In this document: positions 1 to 7,607 of the stretch, in pieces
Layout of the letters: each line of letters opens with the position of its first letter
How positions within the stretch are numbered: position 1 is the first letter of the stretch
Assembly (NCBI GenBank): GCA_013141065.1
Contig: JABFRR010000008.1
Span: forward strand, 439,464 to 503,463
Origin: Bacteriovoracaceae bacterium
Lineage (GTDB): Bacteria > Bdellovibrionota > Bacteriovoracia > Bacteriovoracales > Bacteriovoracaceae
Length of the DNA: 64,000 nucleotides
Reading direction: 5' to 3'
Translations under genes and position numbers: made by a program
The notes under the pieces: generated by a model
Databases searched by the model: none
The model's input: only the letters and a program-made list of their open reading frames with translations
Told to the model about the DNA's origin: nothing

Positions 1-1
1 C

Positions 2-121
2 ATCATATCGAGCAGAAAGCACAATATACCCTTAGAAGATATCGACCTCTATGCCATTGCCGACGAGTTTGATGAGTTTTCATCTAAGCTTGAAAAAAAG
101 ATGCCATTTTTGACAAGGTAA
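2..121 (+). CDS. 3' end of a gene cut by the window edge
   Basis: An open frame enters from the left edge and ends at the TAA at 119-121. It encodes about 39 hydrophilic, acidic C-terminal residues (…LYAIADEFDEFSSKLEKKMP…). I do not recognise the family from this tail. The stop lies immediately before the structured leader of the IS110 element, so the gene may be intact or may have been cut by the insertion. The upstream sequence would decide this. Confidence 0.4.
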   Translation: MISSRKHNIPLEDIDLYAIADEFDEFSSKLEKKMPFLTR

Positions 122-124
122 GAA

Positions 125-253
125 AGCAGCACCGCCTTAGGGCGTAATCCACTTGGGCCTCATCTAGGCAAAACCTAGCGTGCCAGCAATTAAGCGTGTG
201 GATATTAAAATGTTTGTATCTCTATAAACATTTTGATCACAAGGAGTGCTGCT
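125..253 (+). ncRNA. candidate IS110 bridge-RNA-like structured leader
   Basis: The non-coding leader of the transposase gene can close on itself: AGCAGCAC (125-132) is complementary to GTGCTGCT (246-253), which ends just before the ATG at 255. Inside are a short stem CTAGG/CCTAG and a 9-bp stem AAAATGTTT/AAACATTTT with a 10-nt loop. IS110-group elements are known to express a bridge RNA from the non-coding end upstream of the transposase, so a bridge RNA is the natural reading. The exact RNA ends and the target- and donor-binding loops are not determined here. Confidence 0.45.
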
Positions 254-254
254 T

Positions 255-1298
255 ATGAAGTATTTTATCGGCCTTGACGCCCATTCATCAACATCAACTT
301 TTGCCGTTTTGAATGAAATTGGTGATTGCATCCTCAGAAAAACAGTAGATACCTCAGAAAAAAACCTTTGGAATGTCATCGAATCAATCAATGGTGAGCG
401 TATTCTCACATTCGAAGAGTCAACTATTTCACAATGGTTGTATATTTCACTCAAGGAAAAGGTGGATCGATTATTAGTTTGCAATCCTACTTATGTTGCT
501 AAAAAGTCAGGTGCAAAAACAGATTTCAGAGATGCCATTCATCTAGCAAATGAACTTCGATGCGGACACTTAAAAGAAGTTTTTCACGACAATTCCCATT
601 GGGCACAACTAAGAACATCAGTAAGTGGATATCTCGACATTGTCCAAGAAATAGTGCGTTTTAAAAATAGATTAAAATCCGTCTTTAGAGCTGAGGGGCT
701 CAAGACGGATGAAAACAATTTCTATAAAAACAAAGATCGATGTATTGAATTAAAAAATGATTCTGCAAGATTTGTAGCTACTAATCTTTTTAGTCAGGTT
801 GAGTTTCTTGAAAATGAAAAAATTAAATATTTAGATTGGTTTAAAAGCAATCAAAAAAAGTATCGTCCAATTAGAAATTTAATGACTATTCCAGGGATCA
901 GTATTGTTCGTGCCAATGTAATAGCAGCTATTGTATGTCAGCCAGAAAGATTTCGAAATAAACATCAATTCTGGGGATACTGTATGCTAGTTCGTCATAT
1001 ACAAATTTCAGCTGGCAAAATATATGGCAATAAAAGAGTCCACGGACGTCGTGAGTTAAGAGATGTTTTTATTGGTGCAGCAGAATCAGCAATGAGAACT
1101 GAAACAACATTGCGAGATTATCACGATGCACTTAGGGCCAAAGGAGTTTCTGCCAAAGATGCCAAAGTAGCATTGGCCAGAAAAATTTCTTCATTATCAC
1201 TTCACTTATTAAAAAATAATGACACATACAATGACGATTACGAGGAGTACTTAAAGGAAAGAAAACGACTACGATTACTTGTTGGACAGAAGCGCTAA
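255..1298 (+). CDS. IS110-family transposase
   Basis: This protein of about 347 residues has the IS110 architecture. An N-terminal RuvC-like DEDD domain begins KYFIGLDAHSS (first catalytic Asp), followed by a conserved FEES glutamate and a KTDFRDA motif. The C-terminal Transposase_20-like part contains TIPGIS. It shares the segment SQWLY..LKE..D.L.VC.P with the second copy in the window. The ATG at 255 is preferred over the upstream GTG because AAGGAG (241-246) lies 8 nt before it. It probably catalyses site-specific DNA recombination guided by the leader RNA. No internal stop or frameshift is seen, so it looks intact. Confidence 0.85.
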   Translation: MKYFIGLDAHSSTSTFAVLNEIGDCILRKTVDTSEKNLWNVIESINGERILTFEESTISQWLYISLKEKVDRLLVCNPTYVAKKSGAKTDFRDAIHLANELRCGHLKEVFHDNSHWAQLRTSVSGYLDIVQEIVRFKNRLKSVFRAEGLKTDENNFYKNKDRCIELKNDSARFVATNLFSQVEFLENEKIKYLDWFKSNQKKYRPIRNLMTIPGISIVRANVIAAIVCQPERFRNKHQFWGYCMLVRHIQISAGKIYGNKRVHGRRELRDVFIGAAESAMRTETTLRDYHDALRAKGVSAKDAKVALARKISSLSLHLLKNNDTYNDDYEEYLKERKRLRLLVGQKR

Positions 1299-1861
1299 TA
1301 GAATCTCGTTCATTTGATTTCACATGGAAGTGAATTAGGAAACAAATCCCTTTCTTATTCTTGATGACAGGAAAGCGATTGTTAAATTAAACATAAGGAT
1401 TGTTTCGGGTGAATTAGGGATGAAGGATGAGGCCCAATATTTTCATGTCACGCTAATGATAAGCGATGACCATTTTTTGACTGGCACGCCTTCTTTTTAA
1501 ATCCAACATTATCATGGCACATTACGAGGCCCACTAAGATGAATGAATAAGCTAAGGCGAAATTCTGTTTAAGGTAATGGATTAGTTCACAGATAAAAAC
1601 TTCCAGGTAGAAAATCTAATGAAGCAGTCACTGCTCGTGCGAGGTTCGGCGGGCAAAGCGGCTAAACTTTTACTCTTTCTAGAGGAAAGGAGAAATATTT
1701 TTTAGAAACCACTTGCTTTCTTAAAGATGTAAAAAGGGACTGAGGCTTGCCGATTGCGCCATTTCTAGACTTCGATAAATCACCAACATTGCGACGACCT
1801 CACGTATAATTTGCTGTAGAATAAATAAAAATTCAAAATTGTAATTATAGTGAGAGTATAA
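1299..1861. other. 563-bp stretch without an intact gene; decayed coding traces
   Basis: No complete gene is visible. Positions 1339-1500 (+) keep an uninterrupted 53-codon frame ending in TAA that reads like real protein (NPFLILDDRKAIVKLNIRIV…), but it has no start codon and begins right after a stop. A short frame at 1619-1704 has no recognisable family. TTCAC/GTGAA near 1319-1334 can form a small hairpin that may belong to the IS end. The stretch probably mixes the IS110 right end with remnants of a disrupted gene. Confidence 0.4.
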
Positions 1862-2269
1862 ATGAAAAACATACTGCGTTTATTTTTTTTATTAGCAATT
1901 AGCAGCTGCTCAAGCACAAAATACCAAGAGAAAAACGTTGCAAGCTGTAAGGCATCCGAGGTCTCTGGCAAGGTCTCCGCTGCTAATCCAGAAGAAATTC
2001 GTCAAACCTTAGAAGAATTAATTCCAAAATTTCGCTCGTGTTATGGGAATGAATCCGAACTATATTCAAGCGTTGATCTCTTGCAGGTCAAGTTAACCTT
2101 TAATTTAAGTTCTTTTGGAAAAGTTACTACGTCTAGCGTTCACTCGGCTACGAATCTTTCTGATGGCATCTCGAATTGTATAAAAAGTGTTATGGCAGCA
2201 ACTCAATTTCCATGTAGTGAGAAAGGTGCTGAAGTCGTTCAGCCCCTTAATTTTCATCTTATAAGATAA
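1862..2269 (+). CDS. lipoprotein with AgmX/PglI-type C-terminal domain
   Basis: This 135-residue protein begins MKNILRLFFLLAISSCSS, a lipoprotein signal with lipobox AISS-C and the lipidated Cys near residue 16. The C-terminal half (V-L-TFNLSSFGKVTTSSV…ISNCIKSVMAATQFPC) matches the pattern of the AgmX/PglI C-terminal domain, which is common in deltaproteobacterial and Bdellovibrio-group envelope proteins. It is probably an inner- or outer-membrane-anchored periplasmic protein of unknown job. It stands alone, with AT-rich flanks. Confidence 0.6.
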   Translation: MKNILRLFFLLAISSCSSTKYQEKNVASCKASEVSGKVSAANPEEIRQTLEELIPKFRSCYGNESELYSSVDLLQVKLTFNLSSFGKVTTSSVHSATNLSDGISNCIKSVMAATQFPCSEKGAEVVQPLNFHLIR

Positions 2270-2349
2270 TAAAATAAAAATAATTGCTTAAAATTAATGT
2301 TTCGAGAGTTTGTAGACGGTGCCATTATTTCAAATCTTTTAATGAAAAC

Positions 2350-2736
2350 TTATAAAGAATTAAGCTTTGAGATATTGTTATTATTCTTCGGAAATTTAAG
2401 TAAAAAACCAACAATCGATAATCCGAATAAAATATAAGCAGTTTGATTGTCTCCAAAAATATATGATATGAGAAACGCCATAACGGATGCTTGCTCGTTG
2501 AATGCTAGGCTTATGACTTGAGTGTTTTTAGTTTCAGTATTTTTTAAAAGTCTTGGTATGGCAAATGAGATTGCCAGCATCATCAAGCCAGAAAAGAAAA
2601 CTATTCGAGCCAATTCTAAGTCATGAGAAGCAGAGTTTGTTGGAAGAATAAAGGTAAGCGCGATAAAAACGAAGTTCATTAAAAATAGAGCGCTCCAAAT
2701 AATCACATCGTTTAATGATTTATGTTTCTCAATCAT
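2350..2736 (-). CDS. small integral membrane protein
   Basis: This 128-residue protein is mostly hydrophobic, with about four predicted membrane segments (near residues 10-30, 43-61, 78-98 and 100-115) and short charged loops. An AAGGGGAA ribosome-binding site precedes the ATG. No conserved family is recognised. It faces the preceding lipoprotein gene convergently and has its own upstream region of about 200 bp. Confidence 0.5.
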   Translation of the reverse strand: MIEKHKSLNDVIIWSALFLMNFVFIALTFILPTNSASHDLELARIVFFSGLMMLAISFAIPRLLKNTETKNTQVISLAFNEQASVMAFLISYIFGDNQTAYILFGLSIVGFLLKFPKNNNNISKLNSL

Positions 2737-2947
2737 TACTAATTCCCCTTGTTGTGCAAATTAAAGGCATTCTTTTATGTTGTATGGTAAGTTTATATCA
2801 CGTTTGTTTATTTTTCGCTAACCTGCTTAAAAATAGCTATAAAAAACTATGTTGAGGGTTGTGAAAGTTCTATAATCTCTATACTTATAAAAAGAGGGAT
2901 AAAGAATTTAATCAAACAAAAAATAAATTTTAAAAATGGGAATAAAA

Positions 2948-3481
2948 ATGAAAATGTTAAAAATGGTTTTGTGTATTGTGTGTGTGAGTTTAGCTGGCTG
3001 CGCGGAAATTGGCTTAAAACCACATCGAGCGAATATTAGATCTACTATGGAAATTTCTAAGAGTGAGGGAACTTTTAAAATTAACTCAATCAAAGGAAGT
3101 GATGAGAGCATTACGAAAATTTTAAATAATGACCTAATGAGCTGTGGTACTACGACATTTAGCATGCCGAGAGGAAATACAGTTGGCACATTTATTAAAG
3201 AAGTGTTTGAACAAGAGCTGGATGCTGCAAAAAAACTCTCACTAAAAGGTGAAGGAATTTCAGTTATTGTTAAGTCCTTGAAGCTCACTACTATTAAGCC
3301 AGAGGCTGGTGAATGGGCCATGGAAATAGATTACGTAATTGGTGACAAAACAATCAATGTAAAAAACATAATCGAATTTCAAGCCAAGGTAAGCCTACTA
3401 ACCGCATGTCTTCAAACATCAACTACATTTGAAGATGCTTTAGCTGACAACTTTGTAGATTTTTTCAAAAAAAATCGATAA
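2948..3481 (+). CDS. putative lipoprotein
   Basis: The N-terminus MKMLKMVLCIVCVSLAGCAE is a clear lipoprotein signal with lipobox SLAG-C. The mature part of about 155 residues is mixed alpha/beta with no family I recognise. An alternative ATG lies 12 nt upstream (2936); 2948 is preferred because a GGGA sits just before it and the signal peptide then has normal length. A strong hairpin follows the stop. Confidence 0.55.
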   Translation: MKMLKMVLCIVCVSLAGCAEIGLKPHRANIRSTMEISKSEGTFKINSIKGSDESITKILNNDLMSCGTTTFSMPRGNTVGTFIKEVFEQELDAAKKLSLKGEGISVIVKSLKLTTIKPEAGEWAMEIDYVIGDKTINVKNIIEFQAKVSLLTACLQTSTTFEDALADNFVDFFKKNR

Positions 3482-3486
3482 GCAAA

Positions 3487-3530
3487 TTTCAATCGACTAA
3501 ATTTTTCTATTTAGTCGATTGAAAGGTATT
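3487..3530. terminator. bidirectional intrinsic terminator
   Basis: Perfect 15-bp arms (3487-3501 and 3510-3524, core CAATCGACTAAA/TTTAGTCGATTG) enclose an 8-nt loop between two convergent genes. T-rich tracts flank the hairpin on both strands. Confidence 0.8.
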
Positions 3531-3547
3531 TTTACCTAGAGATTTTT

Positions 3548-4147
3548 TTACAAATGAGAACTCATTATATTTGAGTCAACACGAGTATCTCTAAATTGAC
3601 TTGATGCTGGCGATTGATACATTTCACCCTTAGTTTCCCCAGTTGAAGAAATATCAGCTGCGCCAGTGCTCGTAAGGCAGTTTTTTGCTTTTTGAACATC
3701 GATTGAACTTTCAGCATGAACTGATAATAAAATCCCACCATTTTTAACAAAGCCTTCATATCTTTTAGCTTCGTATTCTGGAATTCCTAGACCAATCAAA
3801 GCCCCAGTTACACCACCTACTGCACCACCAACACCAACACCCGCAAGTGCCGCCATTATAGGTCCAGCCGCAATGAAAGGTCCGACTCCAGGAATAGCTA
3901 AAGCACCAAGACCAACAAGAAGACCCAGTGTCCCGCCAACGACAGCACCAGTGCTGGCACCGGTAGCTGCACCTTCAGGAGCTTTTGTTCCCTTGGTATG
4001 GGAAAAATCTTGGGATCCAGATATTTCTGGCATTAAAACTGAAACGTCTGCGACTGCAAAACCATCTCTTTTAAGAATTTCGACTGCTTTTTCAACTTCA
4101 GGTCGCGTCTTGTATATTCCAAGCACTGCCATTTTTTTATGATTCAT
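3548..4147 (-). CDS. general-stress-like protein with glycine-rich hydrophobic core
   Basis: This 199-residue protein begins with a ferredoxin-like N-terminal segment (MAVLGIYKTRPEVEKAVEIL…VADVSVLMP). It continues through the conserved KGTKAPEGAATGA motif into a long Gly/Ala-rich hydrophobic hairpin (about residues 60-120), then GIPEYEAKRYEG and ILLSVHAE. This layout matches small proteobacterial proteins usually labelled general stress or DUF1269-like. A GAGGAG ribosome-binding site precedes the ATG. It is followed on the same strand by a BON protein and a small hydrophilic protein, and a hemerythrin gene lies beyond, which fits a stress-response group. Function is inferred from family and context only. 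Confidence 0.65.
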   Translation of the reverse strand: MNHKKMAVLGIYKTRPEVEKAVEILKRDGFAVADVSVLMPEISGSQDFSHTKGTKAPEGAATGASTGAVVGGTLGLLVGLGALAIPGVGPFIAAGPIMAALAGVGVGGAVGGVTGALIGLGIPEYEAKRYEGFVKNGGILLSVHAESSIDVQKAKNCLTSTGAADISSTGETKGEMYQSPASSQFRDTRVDSNIMSSHL

Positions 4148-4172
4148 AAATTCTCCTCACCTTAATAAAGTG

Positions 4173-4565
4173 TTAATATGTTTCAGGCGCTATTTCAATT
4201 TTGTCAACAACGTTAGAAAGCCCTACGACTGAACGAGCTGATTGCAAAATCCACGTTTGCTCTTTTTGTGTACGCACTTGACCCTTTAAAGTAACTTTGC
4301 CATCCACTGTAATAATTTTTATATTTTTAGCATAAGTGGAAAAAGCTTTTTGATTCATTATGTCTCGGCGAATTCTTGCTGTGATTTGTGTATCGCTTGA
4401 ATTACTTTTTTGTTGGTCTGCGCTTAATTCTCTTTCTTTACTGTCTCTTTCATTGACTCTAGAATTATCATTTTTCTTAACTTCTTCAACACTAGTATTG
4501 GCATAAGATGAACTAGCATAAATTATAGAGCATGCTAAAAAAAATGCTTTTTTATTTTTTATCAT
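4173..4565 (-). CDS. secreted BON-domain protein
   Basis: A signal peptide (MIKNKKAFFLACSIIYASSSYA) precedes a charged linker and one BON domain (about residues 60-130). The domain holds the typical alternation of TARIRRDI, KIITVDGKVTLKGQV and SARSVVGLSNVVDKIEI. BON domains bind phospholipid or membrane surfaces in the periplasm and occur in osmotic-shock proteins such as OsmY. The ATG at 4565 is chosen because AAGGATGG sits upstream; an in-frame GTG at 4574 is less likely. Confidence 0.75.
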   Translation of the reverse strand: MIKNKKAFFLACSIIYASSSYANTSVEEVKKNDNSRVNERDSKERELSADQQKSNSSDTQITARIRRDIMNQKAFSTYAKNIKIITVDGKVTLKGQVRTQKEQTWILQSARSVVGLSNVVDKIEIAPETY

Positions 4566-4598
4566 AAACACCATCCTTCTCTTTCACAGTTGTAAAAA

Positions 4599-4856
4599 TT
4601 ATTCTGCTTCATCGTTAAATGATCGGCCTTCTTTTCTTTCGTCTCTGTCTTGATCCCCGACTTGACGTCTAGGTTCAGATTCTTTTAGTTTTTTATCATC
4701 AGAAGGGCGTTGCGAAGTAGGTTTAGGCTTGTTTACATTACTTGCTTGAAAGTCAGATTGTCTTTGATCAGAGTTAATGTTTAACAATGGACTCGCATGC
4801 TTTGCAGAGTCAGTACGATCAGTTTTATTCATTGAGTTGCTTTGTTCTGAATTCAT
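4599..4856 (-). CDS. small disordered hydrophilic protein
   Basis: This 85-residue protein is rich in Ser, Asp, Lys, Gln and Arg with no hydrophobic core (…QRPSDDKKLKESEPRRQ…), so it is predicted to be intrinsically disordered. AAGGAGC sits just before the ATG, which supports real translation. It is probably first in the minus-strand group with the BON and general-stress-like genes. I recognise no family; a hydrophilin-like or stress-protective role is a guess from composition and neighbours. Confidence 0.5.
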   Translation of the reverse strand: MNSEQSNSMNKTDRTDSAKHASPLLNINSDQRQSDFQASNVNKPKPTSQRPSDDKKLKESEPRRQVGDQDRDERKEGRSFNDEAE

Positions 4857-5106
4857 AATAGCTCCTTTTTTAATTGTTACATCAGGAATATTGATGTCGT
4901 CGATTGTTTAATTGCAATACGGTTGCCATCAATGCCCAGGGGGAAAGCTAGGTTTTGTTAATCTTGTGGGGCAATTAGCAACACTTGTGTGCAAAAAGAC
5001 TCGTTAGAAAAATATCAATTTCATTAGAATTAATTTATTTCTTGGCCTAGGTATTGCTAAGAACAAAGATGAAGTCTTGAAATATATTTTTAGAATGGAG
5101 AAAAAT

Positions 5107-5715
5107 ATGACATTAAAAGCAATGAAAACGAACAAAACATTTAATGTGGTTAAAAAAATCATTGGCAAAAGAATACCTTCAAATTCAACAGTTCAGACAA
5201 AGGCAGAAGATATCTCATCATTAATTTTACACGATCATGAAATTATTAAAAAACTCATTTTAGTTTTAAAAGATTCAAAAGTAGGAATTACTAAAAAGAA
5301 ATCGGCTTATGTACAATTCGAAGAAGCTTTATCCACTCATGCAAAAGCCGAAGAAGAAAGCTTATATGTTCACATGAAAAAACTAGAAGCACTTATTGTT
5401 AAAAGCTACGAGGGAGATGTGGAACATGCGATTGCAAGTCAACTCATGAAGGAAATTGATTCACTAAAAAATACCAATGATGATTTGTGGATGTCAAAGG
5501 TTAAAGTCTTAGCGGAAATTACTGATCATCATGTTAAAGAAGAAGAAAAAGAAGTGCTCAAAGATGCACGCAAAGAATTTGATCTTGAAGAGAGAGTAGA
5601 GATCGGAAGAGAATATACAAAACTGATATCCTTGCTGAGAGGCGGTCAAAACGAAAAAAATATTCAAACGACGAAAATTCCAAAATTGGCAAGAGGTAGG
5701 ATTTCAAAAAGATAA
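5107..5715 (+). CDS. hemerythrin/HHE-domain protein
   Basis: This protein of about 202 residues contains paired His/Glu motifs of the hemerythrin HHE fold: LILHDHEIIKKL, ALSTHAKAEEESLY, VEHAIASQL and ITDHHVKEEEKEV. Such four-helix bundles bind a di-iron centre and act in oxygen, NO or iron handling. A Lys-rich head and tail flank the domain. The ATG at 5107 follows a TGGAGA ribosome-binding site; two in-frame ATGs upstream are less well placed. It is divergent from the stress-type gene group. Confidence 0.75.
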   Translation: MTLKAMKTNKTFNVVKKIIGKRIPSNSTVQTKAEDISSLILHDHEIIKKLILVLKDSKVGITKKKSAYVQFEEALSTHAKAEEESLYVHMKKLEALIVKSYEGDVEHAIASQLMKEIDSLKNTNDDLWMSKVKVLAEITDHHVKEEEKEVLKDARKEFDLEERVEIGREYTKLISLLRGGQNEKNIQTTKIPKLARGRISKR

Positions 5716-5724
5716 AAAATCGAT

Positions 5725-6492
5725 TTATATTTGTGAGTTTTTAAAAAGAGGAATTTCTAGAATTTTTCCATGAAAGCCATGGTCTTTTAATTTTTCAGAA
5801 AAAACTTCAACTGAGATGTTCTGACTTAGTGGTGGAAAAAAATCATCATGATGGTGGGGAATTACGACTTTGGGCTTAATGATAGCAGTTTGTTTGGCTG
5901 CAATTTCTTGTATGGAAGAGTGTCCTTGGAGAGGAGCTAAAAAGTAATCAACTTCAAGTTTTTGATATTCTAATAATTCGCTTTTCGATGCACCAGCAGA
6001 ACTCATGTAGAGAATTTTCTTACCCTCTGCCTCAAACAGATAGGTTTGAACAAGTCCCTTTGGGTAACCAAGACCCAAGCCACACATTTGCATGCACCCT
6101 TTAATTCCACATCTTTTGACCGTCTCAAGAACAAGTGGGAAATCAAATTTTACATGTGAACTGTGAAAAGCTCGCATCTTAAAAGATTTAAAAAGTACTT
6201 CTTTGGTAGTCGTGTGCACTAGTCGAGATGAAGGAACACCTCGTAGTTTTAAAATACTGCCAGTCAATCCAGGGGCGAATATTTTAAAATCAGTACCTTT
6301 GGAAATTTCTGGTATATCGTAAGTGTGATCAAAGTGTCCATGGCCAACAAAGAGAGCTTGAGAGTTTTCAAATGATTTTGTTGTAAATGGTGATGGCTCA
6401 CCTTTTCCTCTTGATAAAAATGGGTCAAAGATTATCTCCCCTTCTTTACTCTTTACAATAAAACCAGCGGTGCCAAGCCAAGTTAGATCCAT
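5725..6492 (-). CDS. metallo-beta-lactamase-fold hydrolase (UlaG-like)
   Basis: This 255-residue enzyme starts LTWLGTAGFIVKSKEGEIIFDP, the usual opening of UlaG-type metallo-beta-lactamase folds. It carries the zinc motif HGHFDHTYD, a later FHSSHV histidine and a C-terminal VIPHHHDDFF. It is predicted to be a cytosolic metal-dependent hydrolase; the substrate cannot be read from sequence. The gene stands alone, downstream of the terminator that ends the peroxidase unit. Confidence 0.7.
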   Translation of the reverse strand: MDLTWLGTAGFIVKSKEGEIIFDPFLSRGKGEPSPFTTKSFENSQALFVGHGHFDHTYDIPEISKGTDFKIFAPGLTGSILKLRGVPSSRLVHTTTKEVLFKSFKMRAFHSSHVKFDFPLVLETVKRCGIKGCMQMCGLGLGYPKGLVQTYLFEAEGKKILYMSSAGASKSELLEYQKLEVDYFLAPLQGHSSIQEIAAKQTAIIKPKVVIPHHHDDFFPPLSQNISVEVFSEKLKDHGFHGKILEIPLFKNSQI

Positions 6493-6507
6493 AATTTATC
6501 TCACAAA

Positions 6508-6546
6508 AAAAAGGGCATGAAATTTATTATTCATGCCCTTTTTTAC
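6508..6546 (-). terminator. intrinsic terminator of the peroxidase unit
   Basis: AAGGGCATGA (6511-6520) and TCATGCCCTT (6531-6540) form a 10-bp stem, with A and T runs outside. It lies downstream of the minus-strand lipoprotein gene ending at 6560 and upstream of the next gene on that strand. Confidence 0.8.
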
Positions 6547-6559
6547 TTTTTCAATAGAA

Positions 6560-7585
6560 CTATTTCCCTTCACCATTATCTGGATGTTCATAGTACATAA
6601 GAAATTCACCCGGTTTCTCAGAATCAATTAAGGCCAGTTCAACGACATCTTGATTGAGAGATTTTGTTGCATCAAAAACATCGATAAATAAACCAATTTT
6701 TCCTTGAACGATATCACGAGTTTTTGCATCAGCATTAACTGAGCTAAATAAAAACATACCATCTAGGGGTTCAGTCACGCTAAATTCACCCTTTAAAAAT
6801 GCAGAATCTTTATGTGTAAAAACTCTTTCTCTTTTTTCTTTTGAGACATTAGATGCACTTTCATTAAGTTTAAATTCTGCCCTTAAGTTATCCCCTGAAC
6901 CCGCAAGATCTAATACTACATCATCAACTTTTGCATATTGAGATAAGTATGGACCAGGTAAATAATTTTTTCTCCACGTTGATTCTAGTTTCGCCTTACT
7001 GTATGTAAGTTTTGCAACACCATACTGTACCCCATTTCGTTTTTCATCATCTTCTTTTGGAAAAAATATTTCTATTGGCTCACCTTCGTTTACACTCGAA
7101 ATTGTTGCTCCGGCTAATGCATCACCAACCGTCTCATCTTTAGCCAAAGTCAAAAGGCGTGGTTTGCCTTCTTTTTTCTCAATTATTTTTTCTCCACTTG
7201 CCACTAAAGGCCAAAGTTCAAATGTACCCTCATTGGCAGATGGAGTTGCTTTATAAGCTGTAATTTTGCTTGTAATGCTATTGAGAAATCCAACTTTCTT
7301 AGCAACTGCTGGCATCTTGTTTGAAATGATGTAGCTGGGTGCCATTTTAATGAGGTCAACATATTCAAGCAAGACAACGTGGTAACTACCTCTTTCCCCT
7401 TCAACTTCATGAAGATAAATTCGAGTAGCAGCCTTATTTGGGCCCTTGTGCCCTTGTCTATATTCAGACACGCCTAGATAAGTTCCACTTATGTCTTTTT
7501 CTGCGGAAGCGACACTTCTGAGCTTCGGAGGCGTCGAACAAGCAGAACTTAAGAGAAGAAAAGATAAAAAAATTGTTTGTTTCAT
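6560..7585 (-). CDS. putative lipoprotein, partner of the peroxidase gene
   Basis: This 341-residue protein starts MKQTIFLSFLLLSSACSTPP, with lipobox SSA-C near residue 16. The mature part looks beta-rich with many short charged segments; I recognise no family. It lies 22 bp downstream of the haem-peroxidase lipoprotein gene on the same strand and shares its terminator, so the two are probably cotranscribed and may act together at the envelope. Confidence 0.6.
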   Translation of the reverse strand: MKQTIFLSFLLLSSACSTPPKLRSVASAEKDISGTYLGVSEYRQGHKGPNKAATRIYLHEVEGERGSYHVVLLEYVDLIKMAPSYIISNKMPAVAKKVGFLNSITSKITAYKATPSANEGTFELWPLVASGEKIIEKKEGKPRLLTLAKDETVGDALAGATISSVNEGEPIEIFFPKEDDEKRNGVQYGVAKLTYSKAKLESTWRKNYLPGPYLSQYAKVDDVVLDLAGSGDNLRAEFKLNESASNVSKEKRERVFTHKDSAFLKGEFSVTEPLDGMFLFSSVNADAKTRDIVQGKIGLFIDVFDATKSLNQDVVELALIDSEKPGEFLMYYEHPDNGEGK

Positions 7586-7607
7586 ATATATTCCTAAAAT
7601 GAGTTAA

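Larger units (their letters stand above)
125..1298 (+). mobile_element. IS110-family insertion sequence
   Basis: The element consists of a DEDD-type transposase gene preceded by a structured non-coding leader (125-253). IS110 elements generally lack long terminal inverted repeats, so the outer limits cannot be fixed by eye. The left limit given is the start of the leader stem and the right limit is the transposase stop. The real right end probably lies in the unexplained stretch after 1298. A related but clearly different copy lies at about 23810-24976. Confidence 0.65.

Noticed and set aside
3873..4142. Plus-strand frame opposite the general-stress-like gene
   Set aside because: It is a shadow of a Gly/Ala-rich coding sequence; the minus-strand gene has a clear start and family match.
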